Assembly: GCF_026262505.1 (NCBI RefSeq) | Contig: NC_067205.1 | Span: 25,735,693 to 25,799,692 of the forward strand | Origin: Trichomonas vaginalis G3 | Taxonomy: Eukaryota > Parabasalia > Trichomonadida > Trichomonadidae | DNA length: 64,000 bases | Reading direction: 5' to 3' | Shown here: positions 46,739 to 57,600 of the stretch, in pieces | Position numbering within the stretch: the first letter of the stretch is position 1 | Layout of the letters: every line of letters starts with the position of its first letter | The notes under the pieces: model-generated | Seen by the model: the letters and a program-made list of their open reading frames with translations, nothing else | Database searches by the model: none | What the model was told of the DNA's origin: nothing | Made by a program: the position numbers and the translations under genes

Positions 46739-47811
46739 TAATACCCCAATCTTCCTTTTCTGGTTAACCAATTTCATTGTTTAATTCTAATCTAGCATCC
46801 CATTAATGATAAAAATGTAATAATCCATAATTTTTTTCATGATTTCATCCTTTTTGATTTGAAACTTGAAAAATGATAATTTTTTATGATTCGTTATTCA
46901 TATGTTTTAAAGAGATTTAAAGTAATATTTAATATCTTTATCTACTTCATTGGGGATAAATAGTTTCATAGAATGTATTCAAACCAATTTTGTGAGAATC
47001 TCAAAGTTGTGAAGATTAAAAACGTGCCTCTTTCAATCAAAAGCGAAATATGCTAGTTGGTTCCTTGATAATTTTGATACAAACAATTTATTGATTCCAA
47101 TTAACATCTAAATCATCATACAGTTTAGTTTTCTATTCTTATTCAAATTTCAATGTAATATTTTGTAATTAGTTTTTCATTAGTGCTATATTCGGAAATT
47201 TTATTTCTTCGAAATGAAGGAAATTCTTGTGTATACTAAAAAAACTTTTAAAGAAAAAATCGTTCTTTTGTGTAGGGTAAATATTTTGATATTCACAAAT
47301 CTTTAGAATATTAATTTGTAAACCATTACGCACATTTTAAATTTGGTATCTTTTACTTTTGTGATTTACTATTCAATAGATAGTTTTCAATTATTTACAA
47401 TCTTAAAATTTGTCAAGTTTTCATAGCTTGAAAAAGTCAAACGAATTCATTACTTTAACATCTTTAATTCCATTTTTTATTGTATAGATAGTTACCAAAT
47501 ACGTATCTTCGATGTGATACGATTTAAAATTGGAAATTTTTAAATTTGATTTTAATATTGGAAAATACTAGAAAAATAATATAATCATTAATCACTCCAC
47601 AGCATATATTATATATAACATCGACAAATTTATAAAAACTCGATATCGGAATAATTCATTTATATTTGATATCCATAAATACTTCAAAAATGATTTGATA
47701 ATGAGTAATATTCAGGATAAGTAATTATAATTACCCAAAAAATGATGCTGATTATTAAAAAACATAAATAATTAACATTTACATGAATAAATGATTAATT
47801 AAACAAAAAAA
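46739..47811. other. Intergenic spacer
   Basis: AT-rich spacer of about 1.1 kb downstream of the phosphatase gene. Nothing recognised. Confidence 0.55.
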
Positions 47812-49089
47812 TCACTTATGTAGAGGAGATATCCTCTTTCCATTGGGCGAAATGATGAAAGAGTCGGTCATCGAAACTAAAGGAGAATGACAAGTATCAT
47901 CATGGAAAGAAAGGTCAGGAGTAGACGAGAAAAGCTTGTGTGGGCTTGCCAGTCTTAAACTGTTCCTCGAAGCTGAATTTGATCTCTTCAATAAAGGAGA
48001 TGCTTCGGAATTTCTTCTTGGTTGGACTTTGGTAGGCTTTGAAAGCATTGGTAATGATTTCTGAGTTTTGAAGCCTTTTGATGATAATGAAATGGAATAA
48101 TTTTCGTTATTATCGCATTCTGAGAAAATTGCATTACTTCTGTTGATATATTTAAGAGGACCAAATAATGTCGTCGACCATTTATCTCCATCTTGGATAT
48201 GAAGCACTCCGGACTTGTTATTCATCGCATTACAGTAATTGCTTGCTCCAAAAACTGTAACAAAGCGCCCGCCGAATATAAATTGTACTCCTGTTTCGCA
48301 TGGTTCATGGCCTCTTACGAAAAGATTCAAGTTTTGAGAATCCATGAACTTATTAAACTCTTTTTCGCTAAAGAAAAAGCCGATTCCGCGTGACGAAGGT
48401 GCAAAACCTTCTTCTAGAGTTAAAGAAGGATCACTCCATACAGCACTGATTACTGGATCGTTAATGTAGTTTACAACTGGTCTTTGAATGTTTTCAAGCT
48501 GCGATATCGATGTAAATCCTTCACCTATGCCGCCATGAACGCAAAAAATCTTGTCAAATAGAAGGATAGCCATAGGAAGACAAGCAAAAGCGTTAGCAAA
48601 AGCATAGGTAACTAAATGATTGCCATACATTTCATCTAACTGTTTGGAAAATCCGTTATACTGGAACATGGCAGCGAATTCGTGATTGCCGCGAATTATA
48701 TAAATATTTTGCGGATATAAAGCCTTTAAAACGAAAAGGACTGTAACAGTCTCTAAGCTGAAATCGCCTCTGTCTACAATGTCGCCGAGAACAATATATG
48801 TTGTTTTTGGAGGTGGGCCGAATTTCTTTAAAACTCTGAATAAATCTAAAATATGACCGTGAAGATCTCCAATAACTATGCATTTTTCATTGAGCCTAAG
48901 AACGACAGGCTCGCTTAATACGATGGTATTAACTCCTCGGCAGATATCATTTAATAATTGTTCTGGAACTATAGGGAGAATTAATCGATTCTGTCCCAGT
49001 TCGTAGTTTGTGGTATCTATATTCCAAAGATTCTCGTAAACTGAATAAAGTTTTTGAATCTGAGGGATAACGTCTGGATAAGGAAACAT
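47812..49089 (-). CDS. PPP-family Ser/Thr protein phosphatase
   Basis: A 425-residue metal-dependent phosphatase. The PPP core (about 40-300) shows GDLHGH (near residue 74), GDIVDRG (near 101; Ile replaces the usual Tyr), RGNHE (near 133), the VHGGI segment with its metal-binding His, and RGHEP (near 255). These bind the two metal ions and phosphate in the PP1/PP2A/PP2B class; PP1-like spacing and the SAPNYC-like GASNYC support that class. The ~45-residue N-terminal tail is unremarkable. The C-terminal ~110 residues are Ser-, Pro- and Lys-rich (RRNSEASPLLKRSNS, SPHKLFSSTPD) with many possible phosphorylation sites, unlike canonical PP1, and could be regulatory. No clear initiator is seen upstream. 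The single ATG at the domain start makes the start reliable. Confidence 0.93.
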   Translation of the reverse strand: MFPYPDVIPQIQKLYSVYENLWNIDTTNYELGQNRLILPIVPEQLLNDICRGVNTIVLSEPVVLRLNEKCIVIGDLHGHILDLFRVLKKFGPPPKTTYIVLGDIVDRGDFSLETVTVLFVLKALYPQNIYIIRGNHEFAAMFQYNGFSKQLDEMYGNHLVTYAFANAFACLPMAILLFDKIFCVHGGIGEGFTSISQLENIQRPVVNYINDPVISAVWSDPSLTLEEGFAPSSRGIGFFFSEKEFNKFMDSQNLNLFVRGHEPCETGVQFIFGGRFVTVFGASNYCNAMNNKSGVLHIQDGDKWSTTLFGPLKYINRSNAIFSECDNNENYSISLSSKGFKTQKSLPMLSKPTKVQPRRNSEASPLLKRSNSASRNSLRLASPHKLFSSTPDLSFHDDTCHSPLVSMTDSFIISPNGKRISPLHK

Positions 49090-50103
49090 ATATATTTTTG
49101 TAAAGAATTCATCTCAATTTAAAAACTCCTTCAAAATTATTGACATGATAATCAATATAATTATTTACATGTAAGGATAAATCTAAACATTCAATATTTC
49201 TTTTAAAAAAAGACAACAAAGATTTTGATAAAATAGAAATCTTATGAATAATTTTATAATAATGTAGCATTTAAAAACCATGTAAATTTCACTACTGTGA
49301 GTTATACTTTTGAATTCAAAAAATAATTACTTTACAAAACAATAACTTTATAATTTCATTACTTTAGTGTATAAAATCAAAATAAGAAAAAGGAAATATT
49401 ATCCGAAGTATTGAGAGAATTGAATTTTGAAAATGAATTCAATTTGAATATATCAAGCTTTCGATAAAATGTATTAGTCATGTGGCTATATTGGTGTTAA
49501 TAATTCTGAAAAAAAATCTTGATTTGATCCCCACAATAAGAAATAATCTTTTAATCATGACGTCCCATTTATAATTATTATCAATGTAAAAAAAGTTTTC
49601 GGATTTCAAATCTCATGTTTATCGTTCTTACCCACTTAATTTACGCAGCAGTCAAAAATGTGTAAGATTAGAAGTTCTGTTTTTCGAAAATGGTCTAATA
49701 ATCTAATTTATGGATTTAAGTTTGGAAGTTTATCGAGGATTCTCCAAAACCCTTCATAATATTTCATATTTTATAAACTTCAATCTTTCATTAGTTTAAG
49801 GGATTCCCCACTAGCGGTATCAAAACCTAATTTGGTAATGTGATACATATGCTTGAAATTTAAGAATGAGTTCTATTTTCAATAAAATATTTAATAATAT
49901 TGGAATTTAAACCTTTCACTATGGAAATTATAAGATTGCTGTTTCATTGTGAAACCATATGATAAATAAAATATGATAATTTATTTGAATTCAAATTGAA
50001 TTAATGAAGTAGAATATGAATTCAAACCTTTCTGAACTTAAAAAGTAAGTAAATTTAGAAATATATATATTTTAGGAGATAGATGAAAAGAAAATTAAAA
50101 GAC
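49090..50103. other. Intergenic spacer
   Basis: About 1 kb of AT-rich spacer holding the upstream region of the phosphatase gene and the downstream region of the dehydrogenase gene. No repeat recognised. Confidence 0.55.
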
Positions 50104-51294
50104 TTAGAAATCAATTTCCTTGTCATAGTAAACAGCGAGGAGAAGCTTCTCCATTTCTTCTTGTGTTGGCTGGCGTGGGTTAGAACCTGTGCAAGCATCA
50201 CCAATGGCGTTCTTAGCAACATCATGGAGCTTAGCGAGGTATTCCTTCTCGTCAATGATGCCGCCTTCGTAATTCTTGACGCAAAGTGGAACGTTCAATG
50301 AAACATTGAGAGCACGGATCTTCTCGATGAGCTTGTCTGTGAGTTCAGTATCATCCTTGCCCTGGAGTCCGACGAATCTGGCGATGTAAGCATATCTCTC
50401 GAGAGCTTCAGCGTTCTTAGCGTTGTACTTGATGACCTTTGGAAGGTACATGGCGTTAGCGCAGCCGTGAACGATGTGTCCGCCTGTGAAAGCAGCACCT
50501 GTCTTGTGAGCCATTGAGTGGACAATGCCGAGGAGGGCGTTGGAGAAAGCCATACCAGCAAGGCACTGAGCGTTGTGCATTGAAGCACGAGCTGTCATGT
50601 TGCCGTCGTATGAGTTCTTGAGGTTCTCGAATATCATCTTGATAGCGTGGAGAGCAAGGCCATCAGTGTAATCGCAGTGGAGTGTTGAAACGTAGGCTTC
50701 GATAGCGTGTGTAAGGGCATCCATGCCTGTGAAAGCAACAAGCTTTGGTGGCATTGTCTCAGCAAGAGCTGGATCGACAATGGCAACATCTGGTGTGATT
50801 TCGAAGTCAGCAAGTGGGTACTTGATGCCCTTCTTGTAGTCTGTGATGACAGAGAAGGCTGTAACTTCTGTAGCTGTGCCGGATGTGGATGGGATGGCGC
50901 AGAAGTGAGCCTTTGTACGGAGATGTGGGAAGTTGAATGGAATGCAGAGGGATTCGAATGTGACCTCTGGGTGCTCGTAGAAAGCCCACATGGCCTTAGC
51001 AGCATCGATTGGTGAACCACCACCGATGGCAACGATCCAATCTGGTTGGAACTTTCTCATCTCTTCAGCACCGCGCATGACTGTGTCGACGGATGGATCT
51101 GGTTCAACACCTTCGAAGACACGAACTTCCATCTTAGCTTCCTTGAGGTAGTTAACTGTCTTGTCGAGGAATCCGCATTTCTGCATGGCGTGGCCACCGC
51201 AAACAACGATTGCCTTCTTGCCCTTGAGGTTCTTGAGGTTAGCAAGAGCATCCTTACCGTGGTATAAGTCGCGAGGAAGTGTGAAACGTCCCAT
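50104..51294 (-). CDS. Iron-containing alcohol dehydrogenase (group III)
   Basis: A 396-residue enzyme that interconverts alcohols and aldehydes or ketones with NAD(P)H. The GGGSPIDAAK nucleotide-binding loop, STSGTATEVT, the metal segment GMDALTHAIEAYVS (Asp and His ligands), HSMAHKTGA and GHIVHGCANA (His ligands) are all present. Length and ends match single-domain Fe-ADHs (the bacterial 1,2-propanediol/butanol dehydrogenase type), not fused AdhE. Trichomonads make ethanol or related alcohols in fermentation, so a cytosolic redox-balancing role is likely. Codon use is much richer in G and C at third positions than in the neighbours, as in strongly expressed trichomonad genes; family history suggests an old bacterial origin. 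A perfect initiator lies upstream of the ATG. Confidence 0.95.
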   Translation of the reverse strand: MGRFTLPRDLYHGKDALANLKNLKGKKAIVVCGGHAMQKCGFLDKTVNYLKEAKMEVRVFEGVEPDPSVDTVMRGAEEMRKFQPDWIVAIGGGSPIDAAKAMWAFYEHPEVTFESLCIPFNFPHLRTKAHFCAIPSTSGTATEVTAFSVITDYKKGIKYPLADFEITPDVAIVDPALAETMPPKLVAFTGMDALTHAIEAYVSTLHCDYTDGLALHAIKMIFENLKNSYDGNMTARASMHNAQCLAGMAFSNALLGIVHSMAHKTGAAFTGGHIVHGCANAMYLPKVIKYNAKNAEALERYAYIARFVGLQGKDDTELTDKLIEKIRALNVSLNVPLCVKNYEGGIIDEKEYLAKLHDVAKNAIGDACTGSNPRQPTQEEMEKLLLAVYYDKEIDF

Positions 51295-51302
51295 AACTTG
51301 AA

Positions 51303-51308
51303 AAATGA
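51303..51308 (-). promoter_or_regulatory. Initiator (Inr) TCATTT of the Fe-ADH gene
   Basis: On the minus strand TCATTT lies 8 bases before the ATG at 51294, a standard trichomonad arrangement for a highly expressed gene. Confidence 0.75.
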
Positions 51309-51854
51309 ACTGACTTGATCGAATACGATAATCAATTCTCGGGTCTCAAATTTTTTCAGGGAACTCATTGAATATTATTTTTCCCGCTCAATTTCAGAGA
51401 TTCAAATGGAACCCCTTGTTTATCGTTTTCTTAAATGGTAAGTGAAATGTTCATATGATAATGGATAAGAAAATGACTCAATTCTATGCGAGAAAATCAC
51501 TTTACATTATTGGAAAAGTTTGATAACTCACTTTCTTGAAAAACAAAAATCTTATCTTATCATGCTTAGATATACAGGACAAATGAAATCTCAAGATTTC
51601 AATAGTGTTTTGTGAACTCTCAAAATTTCAATTGATCTTATTAAAAAATTCAATGACGCTAAAAATTCAATGCCGATGGCACTAAAATCGACCACACATA
51701 GGAAAATTAAACCTTTTAAAATCCTCTAATCATCATAATATGAATATTTATGGTATACTGTTTTTCAAGATTAAAAACGAATCACCCTCGATCAAAGTTT
51801 TAATAAGCCTAGAATTTGCTTCATAGAACAATCTTGTATCAATTAGTTATGCTT
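51309..51854. other. Fe-ADH upstream region
   Basis: AT-rich sequence that should contain upstream promoter elements of the dehydrogenase gene. I recognise no specific motif. M1254 copy d begins at its far end. Confidence 0.5.
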
Positions 51855-51859
51855 ATTTG

Positions 51860-53635
51860 TGTAATAAACAGAAATTCATCAAAAGTGACAGTTCTCAATT
51901 TTTTGACATTTGTAAATTCTAAATTGAATGAGAAAAATGAAATAATACTAAGCATAATACATTATTCTAGATTTAATTATAATTAGGAAAACGTTAGTTT
52001 TGAGAGTACTTTTCATAGGCATATAGAATGAAATCTTCTGAAAAATAATATCACATAAACTCATATTATTTTCTAATATATAACTATTTTATATAAAAAT
52101 CAAATTCAATGATCTTAAGGGAGGCTTCCGACCAGAAAGCCCTCTCAATTTTTTGTGATGTTTACACCAAAAGTGAGATTCGTTAAGCGTTTTTCTCGTT
52201 GAATATTGAGTTTCCCGGATTTTAAGTTATTCATAAAGCTTCTCTATATTATACCCTATCTATTGATATGATTATTTTTGAAAAATCTCTTAAATCGACC
52301 TGCACTGAATTTTTTAGGGAAAATTCGAAATTTTATAGGCGTTTTCTGTAACGTTTTTTTACGGAATAAAATCCGAAAAATAATTTTTTGAATAATCATT
52401 TGGGTAGAATACTTATCGAAAATTATATTTATTATAATTTTGGTCGATAAAAATAAGCGGATTCAAAACTGGCAAAAACCCTTTCGGCAATTTGTGGACG
52501 ATTCCGAACCCCCTCATTTTTGAAATTTAATAAGAAAAATAGAATCTTTATTAAATATAGATTTTAAAAAACTTGGTTATAAATTACGAAATTTTCTCAC
52601 TTGGGCTAAAAAGTGACAATTTGGTCGGAAGCCACCCTTACAAGCGAAGGATAAACCTCAAAATTTACGAATATAATGAGTGGGAATATAATGCTTATCT
52701 ATCATAAAACCATATGAAATATCAATTTTTGCTTTACGCCTAATTTTTGACGACAATTAGCAAAAAATGTTAAATGTTAACACTCAGTCCATTTGAATAT
52801 GAAAAATAAAATTGACTTTGATTAAATGTTTTTATTTATCATGCAATTCTTCTTGCGACCAAAGATTTGAATAAAATTTCAAAAAAAAGATAGCTTAAAA
52901 AATAATATACGGTAGTGTTTACTAATAGATGAATAGTATATAAATTCTATTAAAATGGATTTGATCCAAAAAAATATATAAAATTTGATCATAAATAAAA
53001 TCGTTTTAAATTACTTCTTCATTTAAATTATAACAATTATTTTTGGTTTTATATTTTTTTGGATCAAATCCATTTTAATAGAATTTATATACTATTCATC
53101 TATTAGTAAACACTACCGTATATTATTTTTTAAGCTATCTTTTTTTTTGAAATTTTATTCAAATCTTTGGTCGCAAGAAGAATTGCATGATAAATAAAAA
53201 ATTTAATCAAAGTCAATTTTATTTTTCATATTCAAATGGACTGAGTGTTAACATTTAACATTTTTTGCTAATTGTCGTCAAAAATTAGGCGTAAAGCAAA
53301 AATTGATATTTCATATGGTTTTATGATAGATAAGCATTATATTCCCACTCATTATATTCGTAAATTTTGAGGTTTATCCTTCGCTTTTAAGATCATTGAA
53401 TTTGATTTTTATATAAAATAGTTATATATTAGAAAATAATATGAGTTTATGTGATATTATTTTTCAGAAGATTTTGTGTTCTTCTTCAAAATTTTATTTT
53501 TTGATTAAAAAGAATCTTTACAAAATATACATTTACTTTAATTAATATTTAAAAACGTGCTCTATCAAAAGTTCCAAAAATTCAATATTTTAGCTTTTCT
53601 GGGGTGTCACTTTTGATGAATTTCTGTTTACAACA
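51860..53635 (+). mobile_element. M1254 copy d, carrying a 519-bp insert
   Basis: The same ends as the other copies, flanked by a perfect ATTTG duplication (51855-51859 and 53636-53640). Without the insert at 52119-52637 its length is again about 1.25 kb. Small substitutions relative to copies a-c are visible. Confidence 0.88.
52119..52637. mobile_element. TTAA-2: 519-bp MITE inside M1254 copy d
   Basis: Ends are GGG(A/T)GGCTTCCGACCA in inverted orientation (16 bp, one mismatch). It sits at the TTAA of the M1254 sequence GATCTTAAAAGCG, with TTA (left TTAA, right TTAC) on both sides. Intact M1254 copies give the empty site. No coding capacity. A piggyBac-like origin is possible from the target, but the ends differ from the classical CCY start. 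Confidence 0.8.
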
Positions 53636-53640
53636 ATTTG

Positions 53641-54685
53641 TAAACAAATTATGGCTGTTCTCGATTATGTTCAAGAAATAATTTTTTGTTTCCTCTTTCC
53701 CTGAACAGTTTAACGTAATAAGCAGTATGCTTACAAGTGTTAAATTTGTTTTTGGTGTGAATCAATTTATATTAAGTGGTTCATTTTGCGAACCAAATTA
53801 TTAATGACCAAACATCATTTAGATTAAAAATTAATGCATGTTTTTCAAATCCATATTATTTTGTATGAAAGAAATGATTCATTTCATCAAATTTGTCTTG
53901 ATCAAATATTTTTTTGAACGGATTCATTATATTCTTAGGATAAAGATTGTTTTAATTACGTAATTTGTGATAAATTCATAAATTGCTCAAAGTTTCACGG
54001 CTTTTATAAATTTCATTTCTTGGATAATTGTGTTAACACAGCTATTTTTGATGAAAAGAATGGACTTGAGCCAACAAATTCTTCTGATACAATGAAAAAC
54101 AAGTTAGATGTGTTGGAAAGGAAATTAATGATAAGATTAATCGTTAATCTGAAACAATTCAGGAGATATAGATTCTACATGTGAGCAGGGTGTTAACTAA
54201 GTTCGAACGAATCGATATGATATGAAAAGATATGCATGAACTGTGGATTTGGTATGAGATGTTTTTATTGAATTGAGACTTTTTTCAAAGAAGAGAAAAA
54301 TTCGTCGCCAATTTCCGAAATCAAGAATACCTACTGATACTCCATAGCAGTGAAGAACTAGCAAGTGTGTGGTCTCACTATTATGGAAGTATTTCACCTC
54401 CTACAAGTATCATTACTGGAAAAATTTCAAATATCATTGCACCTACACTGTTTGGTTAAAGTGATTATTAATCCATTGAGTCATTAATTAGATAGTAGGA
54501 GTGTAAGGTTTGGAGACGATCAACACATTATGAGAGAATTCATGATTACATCTGTTCTAATTATTACATATGTAATCAAACTTTTTATATCTTAGACAAA
54601 TACCTTATTATATTTTTAAAAATATCCTTTTTTAAAAAAATAAATAATATAAAAAAAAGAAATAATATAAAAAAATATAAATAAA
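53641..54685. other. Intergenic spacer, perhaps with old coding remnants
   Basis: About 1 kb between M1254 copy d and the TOR gene stop. The 54020-54440 part has a slightly coding-like composition (for example around GAAAAGAATGGACTTGAGCC), but no frame longer than 66 codons and no recognisable protein. Confidence 0.45.
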
Positions 54686-57600
54686 TTACCAGAATGGGCA
54701 CCAACCGCTGTACATCTTTGCGAGTTGGTATCTGCTTGTTGCCAACGAGATGAGCATGTCAGCCTGCTGCTCAACAGTCAACGGAACTTTGTTGTCGAAG
54801 TCCATTCCAGAGAGTTTTTGGTTGACTCTGTTTCTCATTTCGATTGAACTTTGTTGAGAAGCGTTGTCAGCCAAAATCAATCTTCCTTTGTCGATGATTG
54901 AAGATCCCTGCTGAACTACATCAACAACATGAGTTTCTCCGTTGTTCTTGTAGTCATTGTTATCTTCATTATCAACCAATGGCTCGTGCACGAAAATCGA
55001 AAGAACCATGACTAAAACTCTTCTGTTGTCTCTCAACAACTGAGCCAAATTGATGAATGTTGTTCTGAAAGCACCGCAAACACCAGCAACACCCATTGCT
55101 TTGACCATCATCCTTGTCAATCTGAACGGAACAACTTCAGGAAGGAATTTTCTTTTCGCAGCTTTCTCAAACGAATCACCGAAATCGATGTGGACAATTT
55201 TACCTGTCAATCTATCAATCAACAAATTACTTGGATGTCTGTCTCCAAGGCCAATTATGTATCCAACGATTGATGTAATAGCAGCAGTCATAGCGAATGT
55301 CCTTGTCTGCTTCAACCAGACATTTGATGACTCCGCTTTCAACTGGAATAACTGTGCAATGTCTGTATCAGGAGTTAACGAACAAACTTTGTCAATAATT
55401 TGTTGTTTCTGGATTGGCAGCATGTAATCATAAGCCTGGTGACTTAATTGTTCCAGGAGAGTGTATTCAATCATTGGATCTGTTTCGTAGAGTCTTCTGT
55501 AGTTCTCAACAATTCCTCTCAATGTGTCTGTTCCTCTTACCCATTGAACTAAACCGTGTTGAATAGAGAGAGGAATAACAGACATTGTTGAGATGATTTG
55601 TCCGCCAAATGAAGTTTCTTTCTTAATGAAAGAATTGACCAAATGGAAGAACTGCATGACTCTTTCATCCAATCTCAAATCTTCATGTCCTTTCACGAGG
55701 TACTGATAGAAATTGCCATCTTCGCCTCTTACAACAACATCTTTTGGTTGTTGTTTAGACATGTAGACATTGAATTGGCCAACGAAATACTCAATTCTTA
55801 TGATTTTCTTTCCTGGTTTATATGTTCCAGGGACAGCGAGTTTGAAATGAGTCTTATTTCCTATCTGCGACAAACTGGACAGCCGAATTATCTTAACTTT
55901 CCTGATATCCTCGGAAATGCTGTCCTGCATCAATCTGCACCATTGAGAGATGTTATTCAACATGTTTTGATTGTGTGGATCGAAACTGTTCAATAACTTC
56001 TCGAGATTATTCAACTGATTCGAGTATTGTTTAAGAAACTGATTGTGTAATTCGCACTTCGGTTTCTTAGACATTTTTAAGATTTTTTGCAGACAAACAA
56101 TCATTGCATCAATCCTTTGTAATGAGTAATTATCAAATGCATCTGAAATCTTCTGAAGAGATTTCTCATACCAAGTAACAGCAGCTCTCAACAAACACTT
56201 TCTTATTTCAATGACTTCATTCGATTCTTCCGGATGTTTGTTACTAAACTCTTCATACAAATCTCTCGATGCCTGAGCTCTACTTTGATTTTTACTGTCT
56301 CTGTTTACAATCAGAGAGAAAATCAACGCGTGGTAGTGCTCTTCCAAAAGATTTAGTAACAACTGGTGAACGAATTGGGCGACGTTCTTCGATGGATGGT
56401 TCAGTTGAACTAAGATTTGTGATGATGCCTGTAATAACAATTTCGGTTCAACAGTTGTGATGATTTGTTTCGTTTGGTCGAAAACTTCTGTTTCTTCCGC
56501 GTGTTCGAAGAATAAATTGAGAATTTGTACGACATCAGTGAAACTTGGTGATATTGTACATAATTGGCTCAAAGCGGATATCGCGTTCATCACGTATTTG
56601 TTTGTTCTCATTGGATCTTTCGTGATGAGTTCTATGTTGACATTCGACCATTTTCTCAGGTTGTTGATGTCTTTGACTTGGTATTCCAATGATTTGACAA
56701 CAGTCGATGGTAAGTAAAGTCCGCCTGCACTAGAACTAAATCTGGTAAGTCGGTATTTACTTCTGCTATCACTTTTCTTTGAATTTTGGATTAAACTGTT
56801 AATTACAGGAACTTTCTTGAAATGTTCGTAAGCATCTAATAATGCGTCGCAGGAATCATCGAGTTCTATTCTCCAGCTTGCGTAGAATGAGTGGCATTCG
56901 CTGGATAATTTCTCTATTTTGACGGTTTCTGTCAAATTTTTCATTTCGAGAAGAGCTTTTTTCTTTTCTCCTGTTGTCCAGTGATTTATTACGAAGCAGA
57001 GTCTGTCGATATCAGGGCTGAGCTTGAAATCTAAGTCAGGGAATATAGAATTGAATACATTTGAATTCATTTTTGTTCCCATTTGACTTGATTTCATTTG
57101 GAAGAGATTCAAAAACAGTTCATCGTGTTTCTGTGTGATTGAGAATCTGTTTGTAATGATTCTGAACCACAATTCGAAATCTCTTGGTGCTGTTCTCATC
57201 CTCTGCAGCCAAACACTTTCAATTTCTTCTCTCATGTTCGGATTCTTCGCCCAATCTCTGATTTCCAAAACTTCTACAATCTGCTGTGCAATCAACATTG
57301 TTTCTCTATGTATTTGCAAGTTGTCTGCCCAGAATGTTATAGGTCTAGATGCCAATGTTGACCAGCAATTAGTAATTTTCTGGTCGATGTCGTAATTTCC
57401 TTTCTTTATATCCTGTAAAGCATCTAATAGCATCATGTGGATGTTGTCATCTGGATTGTACTGGCTGACTTCCTCGAGAATGTCCCATTTTCCAAGACTG
57501 AATGCGGCTCTAGAGAAGTATGGAGCGAGTTCTCTTTTGACACTTCTGTTCATTTGGTCGAAATCTTTCTTGAGAGGAATCATTTCGTTCCAAAGTCCAA

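Noticed and set aside
54197-54397. 66-codon minus-strand frame
   Set aside because: No initiator, no motif and unremarkable composition; probably chance.
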